From the NCBI GenBank assembly GCA_023078685.1, contig JALGAS010000004.1, positions 248,001 to 312,000 on the forward strand: a stretch of DNA of 64,000 nucleotides, in the 5' to 3' direction. Positions 54,829-64,000 of the stretch are shown here, one piece after another. The notes under the pieces are model-generated. The model had not been told where the DNA came from and did not search any database. It was given only the letters and a program-made list of their open reading frames with translations. The stretch comes from Neopestalotiopsis rosae. Its lineage: Eukaryota > Ascomycota > Sordariomycetes > Amphisphaeriales > Sporocadaceae. The stretch's first letter is position 1, and each line of letters starts with the position of its first letter. The translations under genes were made by a program, and so were the position numbers.

Positions 54829-56513
54829 TCAATATCCAAACGTCTGTCTCGTTGGTAGCGTGTATCCTTCTTTTGGTTCAGAGTGCTGCTTCAACAGATC
54901 TTTGATGAAGCACGTTAGAGCTAGTCAATAATGTCAGGAGCAGAATATTGTATAAGTTCTTACTCAATAAATCCGCAAGTAGGCTAATGGCTGCAGGAAC
55001 CCATGTTGCCAAAGCCAGTGTTTGGCCGAAACTCCACTGCGAGTCCTGGTTCGTGGCAAGGCGTCCAACCTGTTTCCTGTAGCTTTTGAAGTTGCCGAGT
55101 AGTATCCAGATCATTGTCAGGTAGACGAGTCCGACAGATAGGCGTATTAATCTCAAGACGTTCTTTGATTGCAAAGAGAAGTCTTCAGGGTGCAGCTTGA
55201 TCACTTTAGGCCAAATCGCTCGGTGTGCAAGATTGTCTTTCGGGATAAATTCGAGAATCATCATGATAACGAACAATAACAAACTGATGGAGATGAAGAA
55301 AAGGCTAGCATTCTGGAGGCCAAAGCCGATGGAAATAAGCTTCAACAGATAATGAACGAATTCTTTGGGGTAACATCGAAGCTCCAGAATGCGCATTCGG
55401 TGGTAATCGGAGCCTTTTATACCCGAGGTCGCTGTGAAGTTCGCAGACAAATCTTGATATCCGTAATAATTCGCCTGGTAAGAAGATCCCAGGGTTTCGT
55501 AGAAGTCCCGGACGATTAATCGGCACACAATCTCCGCTCCGATAGCGAAGCCAAAGATAATGGCCCAAAGAAATATCCGTCGACCTTTCATACCCCACTC
55601 AGGTGAGACCATTTGGAGTACAAGACATGCGAACACAGAGAAAATAGACATTATCGCCGAGCCCACAATTGTATAGGTTGATATCTCAATTGTGTCTGAG
55701 ACTTTTGCTGCGTTCATCCACGCGGAGTAACGATAGAGAGTTGCTCCAAGCATCGATGCTGCAAAGACAAGGACCGAGTCCAGAAATTCGTCCACAGTTC
55801 TTGAGAAAGAACTGACTGCTCCAGACTGAGCCCATTTCCTAGAGGCACCATTGGCAGCTGGAAAGAGAACACCAAGTTGCTCAATGGCCACGACTGAAAA
55901 GTAGAGTGTTGTCAAAATGGCAACTGTCAAGGTGAGCGAGTGGCCCAAGAGGTTTTGTTTGAGACGTACGAACATAATAAATCCACAGCATCTACCAATC
56001 ACTGTCAGCATCAATATATCATTCCCAGCCCCATGATCGGAATAGTATATGAAATTGATGGAGCCATACCCCAACCCCGGAGACATCCGGATCGCCAGTC
56101 ACCTCGAGTTGATCGCAGAAGTTTGTTAAATTGCAATGATAGGCAAAAGCTCTCGATTAATTCACAAACACGTCATACTTGTCTCTCTCTTCCGGCACCA
56201 AGGCATCGATGTATGTTTGATTCTTCCAGATGCTGAAGTACCAATCTATAAGAGCCTGGTTGTAATTATTATTCTTGGCTACCGGGTCGTGGGGAGGCGT
56301 TGTCCAATTGGACGGAATCAAGGAATCTAGATACCAAAGTATGGTACTAAGTTTGACAGAAGTGGTACCGTCCAAGAAATGATTGTCAAGGTCATCTGTC
56401 TTGTAGAGGATCGTCTCGGCAAAGTACTTCGTTGCGGCAGGGCAGCTTCCATTGAAATTCAACTGATTAAATGTGGGAGCTTGCCGTCCCCCAAATTCCG
56501 CTAGCCCGGCCAT
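54829..56513 (-). pseudogene. Seven-helix membrane protein, paralogue C, with premature stop
   Basis: Exons 56513-56070, 55991-55970, 55923-54964 and 54899-54829 would join to 498 codons with one internal stop, TAA at 56159-56157 (codon 119). Exon 1 is 444 bases, exactly as in A, and homology runs on past the stop in the same frame (SRAFAYHCN, then QLEVTGDPDVSG), so the stop is a point change, not a missed intron. In A the same codon is CAA; C to T there is the change that repeat-induced point mutation favours in CpA. All other frames and splice sites stay intact, so the loss is recent. It could still be read-through, an allele of this strain or a sequencing error. The ATG at 56513 was chosen. 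Confidence 0.8.
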
Positions 56514-58016
56514 GCTGAACAGATGAGGTGACAAACGGGGAGAGAATAACGAGTCGTGATATTATCTGCAGTTTGATATGTTTTCTTCAGGAGATAAAGA
56601 CCAGCCAGCGTGTCAATGTTCGAATGAGGCTTCTTTCTTGCTTAATATTGAAAATATAATATCACATGCGTACACATTGCGCAACGGACGTTTGATATAT
56701 CACTATCAGCTTGGCATCCTGGCTGATCCCATATTCATTTCACTCAGGGATTTCCCAGTTGTTGTACTCTTAAGCAATACTCATTGGCAGCTTTTCCCGC
56801 TCATCAGTGATGCATGTGCGTGAGGCTGAAGGAGAGGTATTGCACTATAGTAGATGCAAACTCTATTGCAGCACCCTCAACTATGCCTGCTCTTACATCT
56901 GTGGACGAATTCCCGTTTTTAGCGGCCTGCGATCATTTGACTTAACCCAAATGTAAAGTAAGTCTGCTGAGCATCTTGTCTGTGGCAACTTCTCTTTGTT
57001 GTCAATTCGCTATCCATGTTCTGAGCGGAAATACTCAATTGAGATAAGTGCATTTTCTACCCTCGTTATTCTGCATACGGGTGATGGTAGTACTTGCTAG
57101 ACTTCCTTCGCGCCCATTATGGTCCAAAGCATCAACGCGCCTTTGAACTGTGTTTGATGATTGGCAATCTATTGGCAGAAATCCTGTCATACGCAAAACC
57201 AACTCCTTGCTTCACGTTTACGTCGACATGGCATCATGAAGTACCCAACCCAATATTGTCTAGTCTATGGGTGGGTTTATGGGTTGACTGTCTGTCGATA
57301 ATTGATGACCGTATTAAATGCCTATAACGAGACGTTACAAGGCACCAACCAACCTAGGTAAATGTACAAATGGAGAGCGACAGACTATAGTGGTTGAATT
57401 GCTGACGCAGCAGCGAATTGCGCTGTATCATGGTCTTAATTGAGGCCTGTAGCAACATTATTGCATGACCTAATCTATGTAGACCTCCAAGTAATCTCAA
57501 TGAGCTGGCGACGAAGAGATTCAGCGAAAATTAGAACTGCCTCATTGACAATGATTCGTTTTACTAGAAACATTGCCAGAACAATTCGTTTCTGTACTTC
57601 TTGACAGTCATGTCAGATAATGATTTTGGATTGATTAGATGTGGGCGGCAGGAATCCTAGTAGGCAGCGCGGAAATCAACCGCGACCTGGTAGTGCGGGT
57701 GGATAGCAAATGTACGCCAAAGAAACCCTTGCGACCTAGCTACCCATTGATGATGAGAGCAACACCAGTTCATCTGTTGCGACCTCAATCCTGACCACGA
57801 CGACATCGACGACTTCTCGGCGACGCGATAACATCACTCAAGCTTACAATAAAGCTCCGAAAGAAGTTGGACGCGGTGGATGCCTCCCCAATAATGGCTT
57901 GAGAGAGTTGGCAAGCTACCTAAAGCTTAGCATCGCATGTAAATTTCCTCAGCGCGAGAGCCCGCGATACTGTCGGAACCCACCAAGTGCTTGGGAAGCC
58001 ATCGCAACCACACAAA
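56514..58016. other. 1.5-kb gene-free region
   Basis: Divergent promoter space between paralogue C and the mitochondrial protein gene. No exon, repeat or RNA gene that I can support. Confidence 0.4.
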
Positions 58017-59735
58017 ATGCAGTCAAGGCTTGCACTTCGCAGGGTCTTCCTGCTGCGCCCGACCAAGCCATCCACATCGGCAGCCAGCGCCCCCAGATTC
58101 TTTACCCGACACACAAACCTAAGCTCGAGAAATAGGCCACAGCTCCCCTTCCTGTCCATGCCACTGGCCCGGAACAGACAGCAGTTCAGATACCTGACGA
58201 CGGAGCGCAAGAGGTGGCTCGTCTATGAGGTCGTTCTCGGCTTCAAATACATTGTCTACACTTGGGCTATTGGCGCCTGTCTCCTGGTCGCCTACTACAG
58301 CGTTCAGCAGGAATGGCTCGAGCGACGATACCCAAGTCCGCACGAGTGGAGTTTCATCACCCGACTGCGCTTCCGTTTGCTGCGATGGGGTCCCGACCGA
58401 AATGATACACCCGAGCCGAATTGGGTTCAAATTGGAAACTATGCAAAGAATGTGCTGGAACGACTAGAGAACGTGGACACGGATGGCGCGGGTCTGCAGG
58501 AATTGACGGAGGGCGGCGTGTACATTGTAGATGTGGGCAAGTCGGGCTACGACATCACAGCCAAGAGCGAGCCCTGGAGAAGAGGTTATTACGAGGTCCT
58601 CATGTGCTGCGCCAAGGCGGCCGAGCAGCTGGACAATCACGTTCTCGACACCAAGCGAGGCATCGTGTTCCCGGCCGAGCAGGTCCACGGGCCTTCGAAC
58701 CCGAACCCAAAGCCGATTCCTCCGGGCTCGCCTGCGGCGCCACACGAAAATGACTGCGAGTCGTTCTACGATGCGCCCGAAACGTACTATATGCGCATCC
58801 TGACGACGAGGGGCTTCTCGAGCAAGCAAAAGATGGACGCTGCGCTCGAGTACGCCACCTGGCTTGACTTCAAGAACATACCCGAAGCCGCCGAGAGGAT
58901 GTACGAGTGGGCATTGCAGCTAGCCACTGAGAATGTACCTCAGACTGCGCTGCCATATTCCCCCACCAACTACGTCCTCCAAGAGGACAAGGGCTCCCAG
59001 CCGTCGGCCAACCTGCTGACATCACTTACCGCGCTTGCCACGCACAAAGCTCGGCACGGAGACCTATCCGAGGCCCTGCCCATCCTCATCTCCATCCTCC
59101 GAGCGCGCCGCTCCCTCCCCACCACTGCCGTGGCCAAGCAGTACGCGCAGCCCGGGCTCTCCCCCGAGGACCACCAGAGCCCCTGGACGGCAAGCAACAT
59201 CATCGGCGTCGTGAAGCGCTTCGTCGCGCCGCCGGCCTACCCTCCCCCGCCACCCGACGGCACCTCCCCCCCGATCCGCGACGCCCAGGAGCGCTGCGAG
59301 GAAGCGGGGCTCAACCTCTACATTGGCGAGATCATGTACGCCAGCCGCTCGGCCGCCTCGGTTCGCGAGGAGGGTCTCGCCTGGACGCGCGAAGCGGTCG
59401 AGACTGCCGAGGAGCAGCTGCACAAATTGAAATCGGATGCCGAGGCCAACGATGAGGCCACGAAGACTTGCCAGGAGTGTTTAAGTACGGGTCTGGATAA
59501 CTGGACCAAGATGGCCTCGAAGTTGGCCAGGGAAGAACGGGAAAGGAAGGGAAGCACGTCCGCAGGGTCAAGCAGCTGGTTTAGACTGTGGGGAGACGGA
59601 CAAGCCAAAGTACAAGAAGTCGGCCGATGGGAGGCTGAAGAACAAGTGGTAAGAGAGAGAACCAGGAGGGCACAGGAACTGTTGGATGAATTGTCTGCGC
59701 CCAAGTCGGGTATTGCCAGTCTGTTCTGGGCATAA
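58017..59735 (+). CDS. Mitochondrial membrane protein with TPR-like helices, unknown function
   Basis: The intronless frame gives 572 residues from the ATG at 58017; an upstream extension would need a non-ATG start. The first 45 residues are Arg/Ser/Leu-rich with no acids (MQSRLALRRVFLLRP), a clear mitochondrial import signal. One membrane helix follows (YIVYTWAIGACLLVAYYSV), then a large soluble part with paired helices like TPR units (MDAALEYATWLDFKNIPEAAERMYEWALQL; SLTALATHKARHGDLSEALPIL). The C terminus is a charged coiled-coil-like stretch. Relatives in databases are sometimes labelled maltose permease, which does not fit one helix. Anchored in the inner membrane, it may be an assembly or scaffold factor; that is inference. 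Confidence 0.85.
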   Translation: MQSRLALRRVFLLRPTKPSTSAASAPRFFTRHTNLSSRNRPQLPFLSMPLARNRQQFRYLTTERKRWLVYEVVLGFKYIVYTWAIGACLLVAYYSVQQEWLERRYPSPHEWSFITRLRFRLLRWGPDRNDTPEPNWVQIGNYAKNVLERLENVDTDGAGLQELTEGGVYIVDVGKSGYDITAKSEPWRRGYYEVLMCCAKAAEQLDNHVLDTKRGIVFPAEQVHGPSNPNPKPIPPGSPAAPHENDCESFYDAPETYYMRILTTRGFSSKQKMDAALEYATWLDFKNIPEAAERMYEWALQLATENVPQTALPYSPTNYVLQEDKGSQPSANLLTSLTALATHKARHGDLSEALPILISILRARRSLPTTAVAKQYAQPGLSPEDHQSPWTASNIIGVVKRFVAPPAYPPPPPDGTSPPIRDAQERCEEAGLNLYIGEIMYASRSAASVREEGLAWTREAVETAEEQLHKLKSDAEANDEATKTCQECLSTGLDNWTKMASKLAREERERKGSTSAGSSSWFRLWGDGQAKVQEVGRWEAEEQVVRERTRRAQELLDELSAPKSGIASLFWA

Positions 59736-60142
59736 AAGCAAACATATTTGACTTTGATGTTACAATGACCTGCCAAATATGATCAGTGGTTTTGGATTGC
59801 CAAGCTCACTATTGGTGATTGAATGCATCCCAGAATGTGTACAACAATATGGAAGAAATCTCTGGACTTGGGATTATACAGCGAATTTATTGTACGGATT
59901 CGGGTGAATACAAATTAAGCGGTAGACGGAGACTTTTGCTGGTCCAGCTTAACAGTTCTCAGGGAAAGACGCTGTGTTTTCGTAATGTACTATTTGGCTA
60001 TGGACTGTGAGTTCATCTTTCCATTTGAAGGGGACATCATGGTCCCTTTCCAGCTTCATAATTGCAGAAGCGTACAGTTCTGCACACCAAGTACTTGACT
60101 GTCATCTAATGCCATGCCCACAGATCTTTCTGGATTTGGCTT
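59736..60142. other. Convergent 3' region
   Basis: Between the stop codons of the mitochondrial protein gene and the Arb2 gene. No exon is seen. Confidence 0.45.
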
Positions 60143-61690
60143 TCACTCCTGCGCATTCATCATTCCTAGTGTCTCCGCGAGCTTTTTGATATCTTTGTCA
60201 CACTCGTCGTCGTCAAGATCCTCAACTTTTACCTTGGCCTCATCATCACCATCATTGTTGGCGACCTCGGCGCCGGGTTCAGCGCCGCTAATATCTGCCG
60301 ACGGCGGCCATTCCGGGGTAGTATTCTCCCACTTGCTCCAGTCAGGCTCCATCTTGAGGGCTTCGTTCTCGGGGTCGCAGTACAGGACCGGAGTCTTGGG
60401 ATTGCGATATTCCTTTCTGCCCACCATGGTGATCTCGAGCAGCCACTCAGCCAGGTGCGGCAGAGCATGGATGAGGAGGGTTTCGGTGTAGTGCGACTCG
60501 CCTCCGCTGTACACGGGTGCGCCAATACTCGTGAAGGTGGCTGTGTTGGGATTGCCATCAGGACCTGACAGAGGAGTCCCGAGCGGCTCGACAGAAATTG
60601 AATAAGCGCGAGCTTTCTGTTGACAATATTAGCTCAGCAAGAGTAGCAAAATGACTACAGAGGGCAGCAGCTCCAACTCACTTCTCGCAGAAACTCCCGA
60701 AAATTGGTGCTCTGCAAGTCTTCAATGGCGTAGTAACCACCCAAGATAGCAAGACAATTGATTTTATCCGAGAGCTTCTTCCATGTCTCGCTCCAGTCCA
60801 GATACTTCTCAAGGGCATCAGCACCATCACCGACAGCGACGATGTCAATGCCGGCCTCTTTGTTCAGGAAAGCAGGAATGACGTTTTCAAAGATGGTCTT
60901 GATGTGCTCCCTGGTGTCCCTGTTACCCTCAACGCGGTCTTTGCCAACCTCAACGTACCACTTGGGGCCGGCATGGACGGCAGACGGCATTCGAGCTTCG
61001 TGGGTACTGCTTATGGTATGACATCGCTTCAAAGACTCGTGCCAGATGAATTGGCCCGTGTTGGCCAGGATGAAGCCAGGCGCAGACGGGTCACTGCAGG
61101 ACGAGGGCTGCGACTTCAGTGTCTCGACTACACTGACCATGCTACCCTTATTGACGCCGCCTCTGCCGCCAAGGATACGGTGGGCTATGATGCCTAGATC
61201 TTGATAGGTCTCGCCGATGACGAGAATGACACGGGACTTGGACTTGATGTCTGAGGACACAAAGATTGGGACATTGGGCTTGTCAGAGGGTGTACCGAGG
61301 GGAAGGCGGATCTTTTCAAGGCCGAGAGATTCAAGACGAGCGTGCACGATCTTCTCAATGGCTTCTGTTCATGGTATTAGAAATCAATCTGGCGTGAGAC
61401 GACCAACAATCAGGATGCGCAGACGGGAGGAGTCAAACATACCGTTCATAGCATATCGCTGGCGCTCATTGTAGCGTTCATTCTTGTTGATGAAGTACTT
61501 GAAGTAATGATCAGGACTTTCACGAGAGCGGATCTCGTCAGCATCGTTGATGAAGTATCTGTTTCTATCGTGTTAGGTCAAATATCCATAATCGATAGTT
61601 CCTGCTGCTGTGATGAACTTGCCCAAGTTCTCCGAGGTCCGAAGGGAAGTCTGGATCGGCAGGGAGCTCTTCCCAGGGTCGATAGAACAT
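60143..61690 (-). CDS. Arb2-domain protein
   Basis: Four exons (61690-61623, 61558-61443, 61364-60682, 60616-60143) join in frame to 446 residues. The Arb2 domain is named after the fission-yeast Argonaute-binding protein 2 of the RNAi machinery and is also found at the C end of some fungal histone deacetylases. Matching landmarks are FPSDLGELGYFINDADEIRS, YFKYFINKNERYNERQR, VILVIGETYQDLGIIAHR and ILANTGQFIWH. Intron 1 uses a GC donor (GCAAGT), which gives the family's LGYFIN join; a GT reading does not. The last 60 residues are very acidic (EDLDDDECDKD). Whether this protein binds Argonaute is unknown. Confidence 0.88.
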
Positions 61691-62358
61691 CTTGTCGACT
61701 GTTGCCCTTGGCAAGTCAATACTGGGAAGGTCGATATTCGATTCGTTGCTGCTTCTTAGGTAGTGGTGATGTAACAAACACGATGTTCCGAGAAAGTTCT
61801 TTCAAGCTGTAGAAAGAGTGGCTGTGAGAATGAACCAGATGCCCGTTCTCAACGGAGAGGACGGCTCTTGCTAATGTGAATGATGGAGGGTGCGAGGCAG
61901 TCGTTTGCATGCACAACGTCGAGACCTCCAATTGCTTGAAGAATCTGCGAATGTGAGTAATATGTTGCGTGCTTTGCGATTCGCCGAGAAGAAGATGTGC
62001 AAACGACTTTCAACTGGTGTGGGAAACTACGTGGCAGCACAAAGAAATACCATTGCCGTTTGACAACCTGCAGTAGTGGACTACTTTTGCACCTTCCCTC
62101 AATACTTTTCTGTTTTCTTTCCGGTGCCGCCGACCCCCGAGAGCTACAGGATAATTCAATTCCAAGTCCCGTCACGAATATCAGTCAGTATCGTTTGCGC
62201 TGGTTCTTCTGTTCGGTCATTGCACATGGAGAGAGTAGCTGCATTTGGTCATTCATTGTCTTGTTATACATCTTTATTTACAATGGCAGAGTATCTAGTT
62301 CTCTTGCCATAGGAGCAAGTCATCGCGTATCGTACAGGCAGCTCTCTGGACGAAGAGC
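61691..62358. other. Spacer between Arb2 and uS14m genes
   Basis: 5' flank of the Arb2 gene and 3' flank of uS14m. No further exon was found on either strand. Confidence 0.4.
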
Positions 62359-62834
62359 TTACCAACTGGCCTTCCTCACACCAGGAAGGTTACCCTCTAA
62401 TGCCTGCATTCTGAAGTTGTACTATCCAATGAGTTAGTATTGGCTGTACCATACATCGACTAGGTTGTGGTGCATACTCTTGACATCTTAAAGTCTCTGA
62501 AGATACCTCGTCCCTTTCCACCTAGTATACATCTGCCGCGGATCTGTGTGGGTCGGGTATAGCAGTGCATCTGGGTCAGTTGCAGCTGAGCCTCGGCTCT
62601 TGTCCGAGCCGGCAGAGTGGTGTTTCTGATAATGTATCGGAGTGCTTGTCTAGAAACGCGCGATTGGCATCAGTCCTGGCTGTCTGCGATCGATATTGAA
62701 GCTGTTCATGGAACGGATGTTGCGTACCTCTCCGGCTCGTGCTCTGCAAACACCTTTCTCTTGGTGTGGTCGCGGATGACCTTGATATTGAGGAAGGACC
62801 CAATATCCATCTTCTTTGCCCTGAACATCGACAT
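62359..62834 (-). CDS. MRP2: Mitochondrial small-subunit ribosomal protein uS14m
   Basis: Three short exons (62834-62728, 62649-62478, 62421-62359) join in frame to 113 residues, the length of yeast Mrp2. The protein belongs to the head of the mitochondrial small ribosomal subunit. Diagnostic stretches are VIRDHTKRKVFAEHEPERQAL (across splice 1), RYIIRNTTLPARTRAEAQLQL, and the family signature RGRCILGGKGRGIFRDFKMSR, where CxxC zinc pairs of bacterial relatives are absent. After splice 2 comes YNFRMQALEGNLPGVRKASW, an S14 C terminus. Branch site CTAAC precedes the last acceptor. No exon exceeds 60 codons, so it is easy to overlook. ATG at 62834 fits best; a second lies two codons later. Confidence 0.95.
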
Positions 62835-63490
62835 GGTGGCTAAGTTGTATCTTGACTTGTCGGCCCGTGTTGTTGCTGTCTCTTCTCCGTCCTCGTCGTC
62901 GTCCCTGCGTCTAGAGCCTCGAAATTTTGGAGTGTCGTTTGCGATCGCGTTCGCTAGCAGGGGTCGTATGTATGGTCGGTCCGATACTCTCTGATCGGAG
63001 ATCTTGCCAGCTGGCGGTTCCTGGTATGGAGAAAAGCTCCGCTGACCCCACTGTAATAAGGTCGGAGGCTCTCAAAGCTTAGCGTCCCCCACTCAGTGAT
63101 TGCTTCTCAAAAGCCGTTTCCACTGTCATCATCTATGACGTCGGGCTCCGTTATAGACAATCTAGCCAGCCCCAGCATACGCTCATCCCACTGCAGAATT
63201 TCTGTACGTCGGTCGCATTATGACTTAAGAGCTGCTGTAAGCCCCCGAAAAAGCACGCGAGCATATCTTAGATGTGGTGGGTTTGACATGACGTAGGACG
63301 CAAGCAGAACATGACAGATGGAGGGGCATTTTGTAGAATATAAACCATAGCAAACAACCACAAATTTACCACCACTTACATTCTTCATCTTCATTCAACG
63401 AACCCAATTCACTGTGATACCTTCTCACGACTCTCCAAGCCTCCAATTCCATCCAAATAAACCAAAAACACCTCCCACAACACTATCAAG
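62835..63490. other. Divergent promoter region, uS14m / small stress-type gene
   Basis: It carries a TATAAA at 63339-63344 and a CA/CT-rich, G-poor leader (63360-63490) typical of highly expressed fungal genes. No exon is seen. Confidence 0.5.
63339..63344 (+). promoter_or_regulatory. TATA box of the small codon-biased gene
   Basis: TATAAA lies 152 bases upstream of the ATG, ahead of a long CA/CT-rich leader. The pairing fits a strongly expressed gene. Confidence 0.5.
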
Positions 63491-63879
63491 ATGTCTCAAT
63501 CCAACGTCGGTTCCGCTGGTGTCTACGAGGCTGGTGACCAGCGCAACGCTCCCCAGTCTGAGCTTCACAACGCTACCCGCTTCGAGGAGGGTAAGGAGCA
63601 CTCCCACCAGGCTCTTGACTCCAAGGATGAGCGTTCCATCGCCAACCGTCTTGCCGCTGAGGAGAGCAAGAAGGAGGAGGAGGACCCTCAGACCAAGGCT
63701 CTGAAGCAGGACCCCACCCTGCCCGTAAGTTACATAACAAAGCAACTAAACATCGAAAGACATAGCTAATCAGGAAACAGGCCAAGATGCACGGCAACGA
63801 GCCTTCCCGGGGCGCCAAGATTGATGCTGAGCTGCAAAAGGAGGAGGAGGAGTACCTCAAGCGCAAGGGCAAGAACTAA
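63491..63879 (+). CDS. Small, highly expressed hydrophilic protein
   Basis: Exons 63491-63724 and 63781-63879 join in phase to 110 residues. I recognise the type as a small conserved fungal protein but know no function. It is very hydrophilic, rich in Glu, Lys, Gln and Ser, with no cysteine and no membrane helix (for example EEGKEHSHQALDSKDER and KEEEEYLKRKGK), so it is probably disordered or helical on binding. Codon choice is extreme (almost only C-ending codons, GGT for Gly, AAG for Lys), which points to very high expression. TATA box and pyrimidine-rich leader agree. A stress or desiccation-type role would fit the composition but is inference. Confidence 0.88.
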
Positions 63880-64000
63880 AGCGCTGAACGACTTATGATC
63901 AACAATTCAAATCATGTTTCGGCGTTGGGGAAATAGCATATTCCAGTGTTCTTACACATCCTTCAAGGATAGATGAATGAGCGAAAATCAGAATTTCATT

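Noticed and set aside
57987..58016. Extension of the mitochondrial protein upstream of 58017
   Set aside because: It begins at GTG and would spoil the import signal that starts at the ATG.
1..64000. CRISPR arrays, prophage, bacterial operons, rRNA genes, intact transposons
   Set aside because: No repeat-spacer pattern, rRNA signature, transposase, reverse transcriptase or integrase motif was seen; the sequence is eukaryotic.

Overview
The window looks like nuclear DNA of a filamentous ascomycete, most likely a Sordariomycete and possibly Hypocreales. The signs are short introns (about 45-110 nt) with GT...AG ends and CTAAC/CTGAC-like branch sites, GC-rich third codon positions in conserved genes, and fungus-specific families: a HET-domain protein, a NACHT STAND protein, an ascomycete laccase with a C-terminal DSGI plug, and Arb2- and Bsd2-type proteins. 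I see no bacterial, viral or intact transposon genes. All names rest on reading translated sequence by eye; no search was run. Twenty-seven gene loci are modelled, and most needed exons joined across splice sites.

Layout. 0.7-5 kb: LEU2 (3-isopropylmalate dehydrogenase), with a candidate Leu3 site upstream, converges on a HET-domain gene. 5.5-16 kb: a cytochrome P450, protein-L-isoaspartate methyltransferase, the Nedd4-adaptor-like Bsd2, the cytochrome b factor CBP6 and the mitochondrial citrate carrier CTP1. 16.5-26 kb: a conserved protein of unknown function, a secreted laccase behind a 3-kb gene-free stretch, and an acyl-CoA thioesterase. 27.8-35 kb: a small unknown protein, an F-box/ankyrin protein, an HNH protein, a haloacid-dehalogenase-like hydrolase and a membrane protein with a lipase-like elbow. 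36.7-40.2 kb: a divergent pair of an atypical adenosine-deaminase-family enzyme and an allantoate-permease-type MFS transporter. 40.7-56.5 kb: an accessory-looking block with a small unknown gene, a minisatellite, an aminoglycoside-phosphotransferase-like protein carrying five 36-residue repeats, a NACHT protein, and three tandem paralogues for probable seven-helix membrane proteins, the third broken by one stop codon. 58-63.9 kb: a mitochondrial membrane protein, an Arb2-domain protein with a GC-AG intron, mitochondrial ribosomal protein uS14m (three short exons, easily missed) and a small, very codon-biased gene.

How the genes relate. Several are mitochondrial (CTP1, CBP6, uS14m, the 58-kb protein), but they are not a cluster. 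The deaminase and transporter share a 0.7-kb promoter region and may act on one substrate. The HET and NACHT genes belong to families linked to fungal non-self recognition. The repeat-bearing kinase-like gene, the NACHT gene and the tandem array share signs of fast change: in-frame repeats, duplication and a fresh nonsense mutation. I did not find a clearly new multi-gene system. The best candidates for a second look are the tandem membrane-protein array with its 22-nt microexon, the repeat-expanded kinase-like protein, and the deaminase that lacks the usual HAGE motif.
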